Origin: a virus
Length of the DNA: 64,000 nucleotides
Direction: 5' to 3' (one strand)
IMG/VR virus record: IMGVR_UViG_3300044970_001522
Coordinates: 125,901-189,900 of that record
The position numbers were made by a program, and so were the translations under genes. Positions 44,760 to 53,650 of this stretch are shown here, one piece after another; within the stretch, counting starts at the first letter, position 1; each line of letters starts with the position of its first letter. The notes beneath the pieces were generated by a model. The model was not told where the DNA came from. It made no database searches and saw only the letters and a list, made by a program, of their open reading frames with translations.

Positions 44760-46364
44760 ATGGCAAACAGTTTGATAATCCCCCGCTGCGAGGTTGTTTG
44801 GGGGGACGTGAACCTGATGAACCACAACTTCGACGGTAGCACAACGGGGCTGACGAATCAGCCACTGGTGTACAATGTGAGGGTGTCTTTACAAGACTCA
44901 GGGCAGACCCCGACTGGCTCAATGAGATGGAATCCGACTGGCGCCGCGTTCAGCGTCTACGAAAAACTGCTGGAAACTGCGCTCAACCGCACAATTACAG
45001 TCCGGTACTACTACTTGAACGGACGTTCCATCACCTTTTCGTTCGTTTGGTCTGGACAGACAGAGGTATACGGGAAGGAAATGTCGCTGGAAGTGAAACT
45101 CGCGTCTGAACTTGATGGGCTCGTGAATGCAAATATAAAGAGTACGGCGCAAGCTAGCGACCAGGGAACGTCGCCTCTTGCAAATTTATCGCAGCTTGAC
45201 TACACGTTCGGGGTCGAAAAGTATGATCTTGTGAAAGTCACGAAGCAGATGCAAGAAAGTCTGAAAACAACGAAAGTTCTGTCAAACTATTCAGAAGGGT
45301 CAAACTACCTGGACAGCGTGAAAAACCTTGTTGAGCAAACTGGTGGGCTCGTTATGGCGACGAACATTGTTTCTCCGGGAACTTCTCAAAAACTTTCTGC
45401 AAGTTGCGTGGTGCTGGGGCCGTACTTGTCAGATAAGACCACAGTAGAGGAACTCGCACCGCAGAGCCAGTTCCCCGACCCTACTGTTCGGTATGGGTAC
45501 TTCCTTGGCCCAGGGATCATAAACACAATTACAAAAACGTCTGAGTGGCAGCCCCCTCAAAAGACTCAAACAAGCTTGGAAAGCACGCAAGAAAAGGTTC
45601 AGCCTGCGCAACCGGGAACACAGGGGCAACCTGCGACGACAACTCCGCAGAGCCAGCAAGCAGTGGCGGCTCAACAGTCCCAGAGAAAGAGTGGGGCCGG
45701 AAACACGGCCAACTCTCGTGCTAGGCCCGGAGTGCGCCTAAAGGAAAATCAAGACGGGGAGAAGCGAAAACTGGAGATACAGCAAGAGCGCAGTTCCAAG
45801 CTAAGCGCCTCAGTTTTTATGTGTCCTGCCCTAACCGGTGTGAAGCCGAACGATGTCATATTTATTCCAAACTTCAGTGGAACTTTCATAGAAGACTGGA
45901 TTGTTAATGGTATTGAGTACACTCAGACGGATGGTGGAGTGGAAGTTTCCATTCAAGCTAGCCGACAGTACGGCCTCGGGAATCTTATGAATAAGGCACT
46001 CGGCGAGACCTGGCTCGGAAAAGCCAAAGAGAAAAACTTGGTTGGAAACACAGGAACTCTGGAGAGTTGGCACAACTACGCTTGGGGCTCACTAGGGTTT
46101 AACAACCCTGCGCAAACCTACCCCGAGCCATCAAGCGGGCAAGTTGCACCGACCGCTTCAGGCTCGACCACATCGGCAGCCCCCGACTCCTTTCATCTTT
46201 TAGCAAAACTTTTTGGAACTTCTCAGACTTTAGTGACCGACCGGGGCTTGTACGATTATTTGACAAAGGAGCTGGGCATCAAGTTTGTGAACGGAAGCGG
46301 TGTTGTTGATCTACCGTTCGAGAAGGTCAGGCAGTTGAATCTTCGTCGCATTGGCAAAACGTAG
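44760..46364 (+). CDS. Putative baseplate hub protein, 534 aa
   Basis: The ATG lies one base after the tape measure stop. The first 130 residues look like an alpha/beta domain with a TITVRYYYLNGRSITFSF strand pair. A Gln/Pro/Thr-rich linker lies at about 255-335. A second domain includes GVKPNDVIFIPNFSGTFIEDWIVNGIEY, resembling the barrel of gp27/gpD-type hub proteins. The call rests on this and on position after the tape measure. Confidence 0.5.
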   Translation: MANSLIIPRCEVVWGDVNLMNHNFDGSTTGLTNQPLVYNVRVSLQDSGQTPTGSMRWNPTGAAFSVYEKLLETALNRTITVRYYYLNGRSITFSFVWSGQTEVYGKEMSLEVKLASELDGLVNANIKSTAQASDQGTSPLANLSQLDYTFGVEKYDLVKVTKQMQESLKTTKVLSNYSEGSNYLDSVKNLVEQTGGLVMATNIVSPGTSQKLSASCVVLGPYLSDKTTVEELAPQSQFPDPTVRYGYFLGPGIINTITKTSEWQPPQKTQTSLESTQEKVQPAQPGTQGQPATTTPQSQQAVAAQQSQRKSGAGNTANSRARPGVRLKENQDGEKRKLEIQQERSSKLSASVFMCPALTGVKPNDVIFIPNFSGTFIEDWIVNGIEYTQTDGGVEVSIQASRQYGLGNLMNKALGETWLGKAKEKNLVGNTGTLESWHNYAWGSLGFNNPAQTYPEPSSGQVAPTASGSTTSAAPDSFHLLAKLFGTSQTLVTDRGLYDYLTKELGIKFVNGSGVVDLPFEKVRQLNLRRIGKT

Positions 46365-46380
46365 GGGGGCAACACGGGAG

Positions 46381-46407
46381 TTTACTAGTCCGGGGCAAGC
46401 CTATACT
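46381..46407 (+). promoter_or_regulatory. Candidate sigma70-like promoter for the SSB-like gene
   Basis: TATACT at 46402-46407 is preceded by TTTACT at 46381-46386, with a short 15-base spacer. It lies 59 bases before ATG 46466. There is no GGGTAAA motif here. Confidence 0.35.
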
Positions 46408-46465
46408 TGTGTTGAACGTGCTGGGCAATAGGGCTCAGTTTATCGCGTTCTTCACAAGTAACACA

Positions 46466-47437
46466 ATGGCTGTAACTACATTCAAAATTCTGCCCCAACT
46501 CGACGACAAAAACCGCGCAAGGTTGGAGTCAAAGAGCTACACAAGGGCATACACCGACATCCCAAACAAGGCTCTACCCGAGTCTTACCGCAATGGCTTG
46601 TCAACCATCTTTCGTGCACTAACTGGCGAGGATTTCGATCTTGAGGCGTCTACCTTCACTGTGAAGGCTGACCCGAATGGGACATTTCAACGTCTTTACT
46701 CTCCCACAATCTTCTCTACTGAAGTAGGTGGCCTTGTAATTCGTTGGGGTGATAGGGATATTCCCCTTCTGTTGGCTCCTGGCAAGGTCGGAGTGGCTAA
46801 CGCTCCGAAAGGACTAAAGTTCGCCTTTAAGGATGAGCAGATCGGCAAATACACCGAGCCCGTTCTTTCTGTGTCCGTACAAGGAGACGGCACTCTTTAC
46901 ACTCTTCCTATCACAATTCGGAAGAAGGAAATTAAGGAGGAACTTCCCGCAGATCTTCTCGAACTCTTGCTCGATGAAAATCCCGAAGCGATTGCTGAAA
47001 AGGTTTATGCCGCACCGGATCTTTCCAAGCGTGGTGAAAACACAGGGGGAGAGCGTCTTGTGGGTCCTTTCGTCAAAGTCGCGAGTCTACCCTTAGGCGA
47101 ATACACAATCACTTCTTACAGGGTTAAGGAAGGTGGTGCTTACGGTACCGACTACTTCCTGCAAGCGAAAGTGACTGAGCCATTTGTGGCACCAGTTCGC
47201 GTTCAAGTCGAGGGAGAGTGGATAGACCAAGAAACCGAAGTCTCCGACTGGGTGATTGTCAAGCCAAACTCCGCAATGAAGAAGATTCTTGCTGCTGAGC
47301 CCTTGATTACTCCTGACGCTCCCGCAACTCTAAAGGTTCTTGAGCACTTCGAGTACAACGGCAACGCTGCAGCGAAAGTGACACTGAAGTGTCCGAACTT
47401 TGTTCAGAACCCGGAAAGCTTCGACCTGGACTTTTGA
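46466..47437 (+). CDS. Putative single-stranded DNA-binding protein, 323 aa
   Basis: I chose ATG 46466, which leaves a leader behind a TATACT box. The protein has a basic N-terminus and two beta-rich regions. The second, with GEYTITSYRVKEGGAYGTDYFLQAKV, looks like an OB-fold edge. The acidic C-terminus PESFDLDF resembles the protein-contact tail of SSBs. It lies directly before the primase-helicase gene and has its own terminator, so a replication SSB is likely. No definitive signature was found. Confidence 0.5.
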   Translation: MAVTTFKILPQLDDKNRARLESKSYTRAYTDIPNKALPESYRNGLSTIFRALTGEDFDLEASTFTVKADPNGTFQRLYSPTIFSTEVGGLVIRWGDRDIPLLLAPGKVGVANAPKGLKFAFKDEQIGKYTEPVLSVSVQGDGTLYTLPITIRKKEIKEELPADLLELLLDENPEAIAEKVYAAPDLSKRGENTGGERLVGPFVKVASLPLGEYTITSYRVKEGGAYGTDYFLQAKVTEPFVAPVRVQVEGEWIDQETEVSDWVIVKPNSAMKKILAAEPLITPDAPATLKVLEHFEYNGNAAAKVTLKCPNFVQNPESFDLDF

Positions 47438-47477
47438 CCAACATCTTAAGTCCCTGAGTTAAACTCTCGGGGCAACG

Positions 47478-47505
47478 AGACCCTGGCTTACCGCTGGGGT
47501 CTTTT
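47478..47505 (+). terminator. Rho-independent terminator after the SSB-like gene
   Basis: AGACCC pairs with GGGTCT and the stem can extend inward through four more pairs to a TTACC loop. CTTTT follows the stem. Confidence 0.65.
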
Positions 47506-47507
47506 GC

Positions 47508-47513
47508 TATACT
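47508..47513 (+). promoter_or_regulatory. Candidate -10 box (TATACT) for the primase-helicase operon
   Basis: TATACT follows the terminator directly and lies 32 bases before ATG 47545. No good -35 box is seen at normal spacing. Confidence 0.35.
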
Positions 47514-47544
47514 ACACCGTCAAACCTAAACAACAAGAGGATAC

Positions 47545-49569
47545 ATGGCAGATCCCTTTTCCGGGGGGCTCGGAAGTACGAAACAAGAGATTGGAATACT
47601 AACCGAGGCGAAAGAGCGAAACAAGGCAGCGTCCTTCCGGTCGAAGAAAGACGGAGAGGAAAAACAAGAGAAGAAAAAGAGAGCCCCCACAAAAGTGTCC
47701 GAGCTTTACAACTCGGGCATTACCCTACTGAAAGCGAAAGGTTTCGTTGTTGAGATCGATGAGTCAGGTGATCACTGTAGGCACCGCATTCTGAAGCCCA
47801 CGCCACCGGTAATGGTAAGGGGAATTCAGTACCCGGCAGACTTCAACCCCTTGCAGGATATCTCAGTTTACGACGACTTTGAGAAGATCGAATCCTGTTT
47901 TCACCCTGATTTGTGCCCAGACGACGTAAGAACTTTCTGGGAACCTTTATTCAAACCGAAAGCCGGTGACTCAGATCTCGTCTCTTTCACAGAGCGGCTG
48001 CTGAAGATGAAGAGAATAAACATGAGCAAGAGTATTCATGACACGCTAAGTTACGGTCATACGTTTGACCCTGCGGCTCGGTGGGGTGGAGTTCCTGTCT
48101 CTAATCCAAGGTCGTGGGTTCCCGACAGAGACTGGTTCAACCCTGTTCTGCAAATGGTGACCTTAGCTGACGTTTTCTCAATCTTTCCTGAAGCCGAGAG
48201 GGAAATGCTTAGACTAATTATTGGGCGAATTGGTGTCGGCAGGTCAAATCACTTGCCACCGGGAAAGGACCAGCCTGTAGATCACACTGCTCGTATGGCG
48301 GGGGTGATTGTGGGTAAGGATGCTGGATTAGGAAAGTCGACTCTCTTCAATGGAATGACCGCAGCTTTTTCCAAGTGCGGTTTTGTAACTCACACATTTA
48401 AATCGACTGAAGATCGCTTCGGCCTTAAAGCTGCTGCTCTTAGTGACATAGCATACAAGGATGATACCTCCTTGGCTTCTCTCAAGAAGTTCCTTGCTTC
48501 TGAGGAGACCAAGATTTTGATCACGAATGGGCTTTTCCAAGTAGAAGAAAAGTTCGAAAAAGCCGAGCAAATTTGGCCAAAGACAGTCATATTGGTTAAC
48601 TCCAATGACTGGAACAGTAAGTTTGCCTACGATCTCGACCCTGGGATCATAGATCGAATCAAGCTCATTAGTACATATAGGGAGTATGAGGTAACAAAAA
48701 ACATCGAGAACACGAAAGGGACAGTGTCAGAGGGGTCTCCCGACCTTCGCCCACGAGCACACATTCCTTACCTCGCTAATAAGCTAGGTGTGAGTGCTGA
48801 TGCGTTGTATCTTTGGTGTCTCCGCCTCGCTACCGATAGGTTCTGGGAAATCATTAACGATGTAGCTGATCCCCGCATCAATCGCCTTCAGGTTGAAGTG
48901 CGCTATTGGACCACACGACAAAGGATCCGATTCAAAGCCGATGTCACACAGGCACTCGTTAATGCCATGGCGTTCGCTCACTCGGTTCGAACGGGGTCAG
49001 ACCTTAGCTTCATGCCCGAGCTGACGCCGGACGTTCTCTACGAGTATCTCAGTTCTCTTTACTTTGTGGGAGTGGACCCGTCGTGCCAACACTTAACTGC
49101 GAGCATGAAAAAAGAGTGGGAGAACGCAGGGCGTCCGTCGACACATTACTACCAAGGTTTCCGAGAGCTAAGGTGGGAATCTGTGAGAAAGGCAATTTCC
49201 CTCGCACGAGAGTTTCTGTTCGACGAAACGACGGGTCAGCGGCAAGAGACCAAGGACAAAACAGCTCTGACGCTAATTCGAGAGATAATGGAAAAGCTGG
49301 TGATGAGGGATGGTTTTAAGATTGGTGGCGAGGCGAACTACGTCATTGAAAACTGGAACAATTGTCGTCACGCTCAAGAGGAACTTGTTTTGGAAGGGGA
49401 AAAGCTAGTTGAATCCATGGAAGACATGGACAAACAAAGACTACTTAACCCTAAGACAAATTGCTGTGACGATTGGCTTCTTGACAAGAACTACTCACCC
49501 GATGTTGCTGAAAGGTTCCGAGAATCCGCACGTAAAAAACTCTACGAGGCTAAAGGGGTAAAAGTATGA
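47545..49569 (+). CDS. Primase-helicase, SF3/D5-like ATPase
   Basis: The ATPase core has a Walker A, GKDAGLGKST, at 257-266, a Walker B-like AALSDIAYKDD near 298-308, and a sensor region with KTVILVNSND near 350, fitting virulence-associated-E or D5-like SF3 helicases. The first 240 residues may hold the primase or an accessory domain, but no clear primase signature was seen. The 674 aa length fits a fused replication protein. It lies after the SSB-like gene and overlaps the next gene by four bases. Confidence 0.7.
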   Translation: MADPFSGGLGSTKQEIGILTEAKERNKAASFRSKKDGEEKQEKKKRAPTKVSELYNSGITLLKAKGFVVEIDESGDHCRHRILKPTPPVMVRGIQYPADFNPLQDISVYDDFEKIESCFHPDLCPDDVRTFWEPLFKPKAGDSDLVSFTERLLKMKRINMSKSIHDTLSYGHTFDPAARWGGVPVSNPRSWVPDRDWFNPVLQMVTLADVFSIFPEAEREMLRLIIGRIGVGRSNHLPPGKDQPVDHTARMAGVIVGKDAGLGKSTLFNGMTAAFSKCGFVTHTFKSTEDRFGLKAAALSDIAYKDDTSLASLKKFLASEETKILITNGLFQVEEKFEKAEQIWPKTVILVNSNDWNSKFAYDLDPGIIDRIKLISTYREYEVTKNIENTKGTVSEGSPDLRPRAHIPYLANKLGVSADALYLWCLRLATDRFWEIINDVADPRINRLQVEVRYWTTRQRIRFKADVTQALVNAMAFAHSVRTGSDLSFMPELTPDVLYEYLSSLYFVGVDPSCQHLTASMKKEWENAGRPSTHYYQGFRELRWESVRKAISLAREFLFDETTGQRQETKDKTALTLIREIMEKLVMRDGFKIGGEANYVIENWNNCRHAQEELVLEGEKLVESMEDMDKQRLLNPKTNCCDDWLLDKNYSPDVAERFRESARKKLYEAKGVKV

Positions 49570-49946
49570 ACATACAAAACTCTGAACAAACCCTCGTGGA
49601 TTCTTTTACATACGAATGCCAAAAGCAACTTAGGCTCAAGGAGCAACTGGAATCCGAGGGTTTTGTCTTGGCAGATGACCCCGCAGGGTTGTACGACAAG
49701 ATTGGAACGGTTCAGGAACTGAGTTGTCTCTGTGAGTTGTACACTCCTCGCCTTCTTGTGAAGACCTTCATAGAGGGGACAGAGCATCTTGCTTACGCCT
49801 TTCACCTTGTGTCACTGTGGCAAATTGTGAAATTCGGCTACTTGGTGCCCGAACCTGGGCAGTACTTTACGACTCGGTATATCGTCGGTGTTCGCAAAGT
49901 GAGCGAGAACTCTTTCGTACCTTCCTTGCGCTTACCTCTGAACTGA
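49566..49946 (+). CDS. Small protein, 126 aa, unknown
   Basis: It overlaps the primase-helicase gene by four bases and its stop overlaps the next ATG (TGATG). The sequence looks alpha/beta with an aromatic-rich centre. No family recognised. Coupling suggests a replication accessory. Confidence 0.6.
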   Translation: MNIQNSEQTLVDSFTYECQKQLRLKEQLESEGFVLADDPAGLYDKIGTVQELSCLCELYTPRLLVKTFIEGTEHLAYAFHLVSLWQIVKFGYLVPEPGQYFTTRYIVGVRKVSENSFVPSLRLPLN

Positions 49947-50398
49947 TGGACGAACTTTTTCAAAATCCGAAAGAGTCTCAACCCGACCTACCCACTCCGA
50001 TAAACTCTCAGGGCGGGTATGGTAATGGGTCGGGTACTTTCGGCTTGAAGAGATCTTTAAGTCGTAAAGTGAAGTCGCGAGACGACCTCTCTCAGCCCCG
50101 AGAGAAGACGTTTTCAGAAGCCAACCCCCTGAGAACAACATCAGGGTCTGAAAACAACGCTGTTGACCGCTACTTTGGGTCTTTCAGCATTGAGTCAAAG
50201 CGACACGTCTGGGACCTGCTCGGAAAGCACCCTCAGTTCGGCGATGAGGGGAGTTTACGAAAGAACCGCATTCGCAATAATACAGCGGAAGTGCTCCCAA
50301 ACGACCCTTTCCGAAACGTCACAAACGGCGGCTACGTAGTTTACGAACATCCTGAACCAAATGGCACAAACTTACAAGGACCCCCACAGCTACCTTAA
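49946..50398 (+). CDS. Low-complexity protein, 150 aa, unknown
   Basis: The ATG in the TGATG junction was chosen. The protein is rich in Ser, Arg, Pro, Asn and Gly and probably largely disordered, with a helical patch in the middle. No motif recognised. It overlaps the next gene by 38 bases. Confidence 0.55.
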   Translation: MDELFQNPKESQPDLPTPINSQGGYGNGSGTFGLKRSLSRKVKSRDDLSQPREKTFSEANPLRTTSGSENNAVDRYFGSFSIESKRHVWDLLGKHPQFGDEGSLRKNRIRNNTAEVLPNDPFRNVTNGGYVVYEHPEPNGTNLQGPPQLP

Positions 50399-50861
50399 CG
50401 AGAGCCTCGTTAAAAGAGGAAAGTCCGGTCACTACGGAGTTCATCTGAGCCACGTTGCAGTGGTGGCGGAGTCTGAAGCTGACTACGGCTACCGGGTTTC
50501 ACCTTCGACCTTCGACCTTCTATCTCCGTTTGAGGGGAACTATAATAATGTTGAGTGGATGGTACTGCTAGTAACCTTGCGCTCCCAGCTGAACGATAAC
50601 CAAGGGGCTATAGTTGTCGGACAGACCACTTACCAGTTTCTTCCTGATGGTGGCCACTTGAGCCTTAATGTCTTTCTCCCTGAGACTAGCGTTGAGACGT
50701 TCGACTACGAAATTCTTTCAGCTCAGAGCATACTGAAGGGTGTGGCCAAGTTTGTGGGGAAAATCCCTACAACAATTCGCTTTAACCTCGGGCTCGTTTT
50801 CAAATCTTACGGAACAATGGCTGAGCAAGGCGAAGTCCAGGAAATTGAGTTTAGTTACTAA
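50361..50861 (+). CDS. Protein of 166 aa, unknown
   Basis: The frame begins inside the previous gene. The protein looks globular with beta strands and one long helix (AQSILKGVAKFVGKI). I could not assign a family. It is followed by mazG after 43 bases, so it belongs to the nucleotide block by position only. Confidence 0.6.
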   Translation: MAQTYKDPHSYLNESLVKRGKSGHYGVHLSHVAVVAESEADYGYRVSPSTFDLLSPFEGNYNNVEWMVLLVTLRSQLNDNQGAIVVGQTTYQFLPDGGHLSLNVFLPETSVETFDYEILSAQSILKGVAKFVGKIPTTIRFNLGLVFKSYGTMAEQGEVQEIEFSY

Positions 50862-50904
50862 CCCTTCCCAAACAATCAAACACATTTCAACAAGCTGAAA
50901 CAAA

Positions 50905-51234
50905 ATGGATCTAAACACTTACCAAGAAAAATCACGAGCCACTGCAGTTTATCCTAATCTAGGGTCGAATTTCGTGTACCCGACACTGGGATTGAGTGGG
51001 GAAACTGGAGAGATAGCGGAGAAAGTTAAGAAGATTATTCGAGACGACCAGGGAGTTATCACGGATGAAAAGAGAGACCAAATTGCGAAAGAAGCTGGAG
51101 ACGTGCTTTGGTATTTGTCGCAACTCGCGACAGAAATTGACTATTCCCTTGAGGATATTGCACAAATGAACTTGGACAAGCTAGCCTCTCGAGCCGCACG
51201 TGGTGTTCTTTCAGGAAGCGGTGACAATCGCTGA
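50905..51234 (+). CDS. mazG: MazG-like nucleotide pyrophosphohydrolase
   Basis: The MazG helices are visible: LGLSGETGEIAEKVKK with the E-x2-E metal site, and AKEAGDVLWYLSQLA with the E-x2-D site. These enzymes hydrolyse (d)NTPs or alarmones; phage copies are thought to tune nucleotide pools or starvation signals. The 109 aa length is normal for the phage short form. It overlaps the dCMP deaminase gene. Confidence 0.88.
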   Translation: MDLNTYQEKSRATAVYPNLGSNFVYPTLGLSGETGEIAEKVKKIIRDDQGVITDEKRDQIAKEAGDVLWYLSQLATEIDYSLEDIAQMNLDKLASRAARGVLSGSGDNR

Positions 51235-51709
51235 TTTCACACCGGACATCAACCCTTTTTTGTCTGTGTGGGACCGAAGATTTATTCGCCGGGCCCAGGA
51301 AATTTCCTCCTGGAGTAAAGACCCGAAGCAAAAAGTTGGGTGTGTAATGGTTAAGGACAAAAGGGCAATCTGCGAGGGATTCAACGGTTTTCCTGAAGGA
51401 CTGTCTGATGATCTTCACCGCCTAAAAGACTCAGATTACAAGAACAAGGTGATTATTCATGCCGAACGGAATGCGATAATCGACGCCACACGCAGGGGAT
51501 CCACTCTGCTCGGGGCTACAGCCTACATAACTCGCCATCCGTGTTCGCCTTGCGCAAGCATGCTCGCTCAGGCAGGTGTTAAGAAGATTATCTGCCCAGC
51601 ACCAGTTCTGTCCGGGTCCAAGTGGTCCGACAGTTTCAAAATTGCAAGCGACCTTCTTTGTGAGGTTCGTGTTCAAGTTATTTACTTTGACGAAAACCAT
51701 GAGTTCTGA
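51221..51709 (+). CDS. Deoxycytidylate (dCMP) deaminase
   Basis: The zinc site has HAERNAI and, later, PCSPCASML, the standard H-A-E plus P-C-x2-C of cytidine/dCMP deaminases. An N-terminal SSWSKDPKQKVGCVMVKD is also typical. It makes dUMP, which ThyX can convert to dTMP. I favour GTG 51221 because an AGGA lies just ahead; GTG 51200 is also open. The start overlaps mazG, consistent with coupling. Confidence 0.88.
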   Translation: MTIADFTPDINPFLSVWDRRFIRRAQEISSWSKDPKQKVGCVMVKDKRAICEGFNGFPEGLSDDLHRLKDSDYKNKVIIHAERNAIIDATRRGSTLLGATAYITRHPCSPCASMLAQAGVKKIICPAPVLSGSKWSDSFKIASDLLCEVRVQVIYFDENHEF

Positions 51710-51926
51710 TGCCATCTCCCTGACTTTAACCCAAACATTTGAGATGGAGAGGTTTCACAGGGACATTGATTCTTGTACTAACCTTGAAGAGCTGAAGGTA
51801 CTGACTAAGCAGCTCTACACGGCTTGGGTCACTCAGAAAGCAGCTTGCGTTTGGGTAATGCGGCAAAACCACGAAAGATTGCCTTCCAAAGACCTTTTGG
51901 AAGAATATCACAATTCACAAGCGTGA
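51699..51926 (+). CDS. Small NblA-like helical protein, 75 aa
   Basis: It starts within the end of the deaminase gene. The order of residues, SLTLTQTFEMERFHRDID, then NLEELKVLTKQLY and a second helix, is close to NblA, where a short S-L-E-x-Q-F start is followed by two helices. NblA triggers phycobilisome breakdown in cyanobacteria and is known in some cyanophages. The match is suggestive, not decisive. Other small cyanophage helical proteins look similar. Confidence 0.4.
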   Translation: MSSDAISLTLTQTFEMERFHRDIDSCTNLEELKVLTKQLYTAWVTQKAACVWVMRQNHERLPSKDLLEEYHNSQA

Positions 51927-51966
51927 GGGATGGCGGATACCCGCCTAAAAACGCCGGGATACCGGC

Positions 51967-51995
51967 TTTGCCTTTCCCCTCAGAGGCGCTATACT
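51967..51995 (+). promoter_or_regulatory. Sigma70-like promoter before a phage sigma factor
   Basis: TTTGCC at 51967-51972 and TATACT at 51990-51995 are 17 bases apart. It lies 21 bases before ATG 52016, so the host polymerase may drive this sigma gene. Confidence 0.55.
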
Positions 51996-52015
51996 TATTG
52001 TAGTTGAAAAACACC

Positions 52016-52618
52016 ATGTACACAGACGAAACCTTTTACAACGCAGTTCGAGGAGATTCTCTAGCGGTCACAGAGACTCTGAAGCAGTTCACACCCCTTG
52101 TTCATAAGTTTGCTATAAGGTACAAATTTATGGGTCACGATTATATCTACGATGATCTTGTTCAAGAGGGTTTACTTGGCATCGTAAAGGCTATCAAAAC
52201 GTTTGACCTTAACTACAGGGTCAACGGGCGAGGTATTCGCCCAATGACGTGGATCTACCCTAATGTTCGTGGTGCGGTTCAAGGTGCTGCACGAAAAGAG
52301 AAAAAGAACCCCAAATTTGCGCTATCCTTAGAGCAGTCAGACTGGTCGAACAACCTTGAAGACCCGAACGCTTACGAGCTGAAAGAAGAGTTTGCTCGCA
52401 TAGACATTGCAGACATTATAAAGAAGGGTTGTGGTTCTCTTGACAGCAAGAGAGCACAAATCGTCTGCGACCGTTTCGGACTACTTGGCAGAAAGGCAAT
52501 GCGACAGGGGGAAGTTGCTCAAAAGTATGGGCTTACGAAACAGGCTACAAACGGCCACATTTCACGTTTCACCAAAAAAGTGCGTGAGGTTAGTCCCGAA
52601 CTTCGAAACTTTATCTGA
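52016..52618 (+). CDS. Sigma70-family RNA polymerase sigma factor
   Basis: Region 2 is seen as DDLVQEGLLGIVKAIKTFDLNYRV followed by RPMTWIYPNVRGAVQ, the core-binding and -10 recognition helices. The C-terminus has a region-4-like helix-turn-helix (GEVAQKYGLTKQATNGHISRF). At 200 aa it is a compact group 3/4-type sigma. It may redirect host polymerase to phage promoters, perhaps the GGGTAAA sites. ATG 52016 was preferred over TTG 52004. Confidence 0.82.
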   Translation: MYTDETFYNAVRGDSLAVTETLKQFTPLVHKFAIRYKFMGHDYIYDDLVQEGLLGIVKAIKTFDLNYRVNGRGIRPMTWIYPNVRGAVQGAARKEKKNPKFALSLEQSDWSNNLEDPNAYELKEEFARIDIADIIKKGCGSLDSKRAQIVCDRFGLLGRKAMRQGEVAQKYGLTKQATNGHISRFTKKVREVSPELRNFI

Positions 52619-52627
52619 AGCAGTGTC

Positions 52628-52984
52628 ATGACAGAAAACAAGTCCACCACAACGGTTGTTGTAACCAAGGTGTTCGACCTTGGATGTCCAGTCTGTGACA
52701 CGATGTCCCGGTTCGACAAGTCCATGTTTGAGGGGTTTCCCGAAGTTTCTTTTCAAGAGATACCCTTTGACACCCTTCGAGACTTTAATGGGAACGCAAC
52801 ACGGACTCGAATCTACCAGTGTCTCGAACGCTACGCAGTTTCAGACACCTACGAGATAGACTTCCCTACTTACCTCTTCCTGAGTTCAACGGGAAAGTAC
52901 CTAGGATTCTTGCAAGGTGCCCTGTCTCTAAGGGAACTAAGAGGGGGGGTAAAACAAATTTTAGAACAGCACACTTCTGAATAA
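52628..52984 (+). CDS. Thioredoxin-like protein
   Basis: CPVC lies at residues 20-23 after a short strand and a cis-Pro region reads IDFPTYLFL near 78. This is the thioredoxin fold with an active-site dithiol. It likely reduces ribonucleotide reductase or other phage or host proteins. It begins nine bases after the sigma gene stop. The 118 aa length is usual. Confidence 0.78.
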   Translation: MTENKSTTTVVVTKVFDLGCPVCDTMSRFDKSMFEGFPEVSFQEIPFDTLRDFNGNATRTRIYQCLERYAVSDTYEIDFPTYLFLSSTGKYLGFLQGALSLRELRGGVKQILEQHTSE

Positions 52985-53000
52985 TTGAGGTATTTATGAA

Positions 53001-53339
53001 TTGGAAAGTCTTGGAACTCATGCTCTAGTTCGCATTTTCGACGCTGACTTCGACAAGCTAAATTGCATCGATCGGCTTCGAGATGCGTTCAGACTCACAG
53101 TGCTCCAACACGAGTTGGTGGCCCTTAGCGAGCCGATCCTTCATCAGTTTGACCCGCAAGGTTTGACAGGCATTATCTTGCTTGCTGAGAGTCATATTTC
53201 GATTCACACGTGGCCTGAGAAAGGCCAGGCAGCTGTGGACGTGTTCACCTGCGGCGGGCGGTCCTCGTCGGAAATTGCACAAACCTTTTGCATGCACCTC
53301 GGGTGCACTTTCTTCACTGTTCAGGAGATTAAACGATGA
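53001..53339 (+). CDS. speD: S-adenosylmethionine decarboxylase proenzyme
   Basis: The self-cleavage site reads AESHISIHTWPE, with Glu63-Ser64; Ser64 would become the pyruvoyl group. His69 and Cys84 (DVFTCG) are the other expected residues, nearly matching the short bacterial/archaeal SpeD numbering. The enzyme makes decarboxylated SAM for spermidine. The start is TTG 53001, which gives MESLGTHALV as in the family; the ATG at 52996 is out of frame. Cyanophage SpeD has been reported before. The stop overlaps the next ATG. Confidence 0.9.
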   Translation: MESLGTHALVRIFDADFDKLNCIDRLRDAFRLTVLQHELVALSEPILHQFDPQGLTGIILLAESHISIHTWPEKGQAAVDVFTCGGRSSSEIAQTFCMHLGCTFFTVQEIKR

Positions 53340-53587
53340 CAAAAGCAAAAAAGCTTGTAAAAGAAGCACTGAAGCACCCTGAGCTTCACACTCCCGGTGA
53401 ACTTGCTTACATGCAACTGTGGTTGAATGAGCGTAAGCGCAGAAAAGCCGAGAGAAAAGGGCAGAGCGTGGGTGAAGACTACGAAAATCTCACCACGGGC
53501 CTAGCTGCTTTGGGCCAGCACCAGCAGTCCGGCGAGGTGACCCTTCCTTTGGAGCAAGTTGTCTCGAATTCGGGGTCCACTCTGTGA
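53336..53587 (+). CDS. Small basic helical protein, 83 aa
   Basis: It overlaps speD by four bases (ATGA). The N-terminal KKLVKEALKHPELHTPGELAYMQLWLNERKRRKA is typical of small proteins found near auxiliary genes in cyanophages. The rest is Gln/Ser-rich. Function unknown. Confidence 0.6.
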   Translation: MTKAKKLVKEALKHPELHTPGELAYMQLWLNERKRRKAERKGQSVGEDYENLTTGLAALGQHQQSGEVTLPLEQVVSNSGSTL

Positions 53588-53650
53588 CCGTACGACAAAG
53601 CTGTTTCACCTCTTCTAGCAACCACTAAACTTAAACACTGAACAAACAAA

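Noticed and set aside
50361-50861. Possible thymidylate-synthase-like fold
   Set aside because: A helix and strand order loosely recalled ThyA but no catalytic Cys or signature was found.
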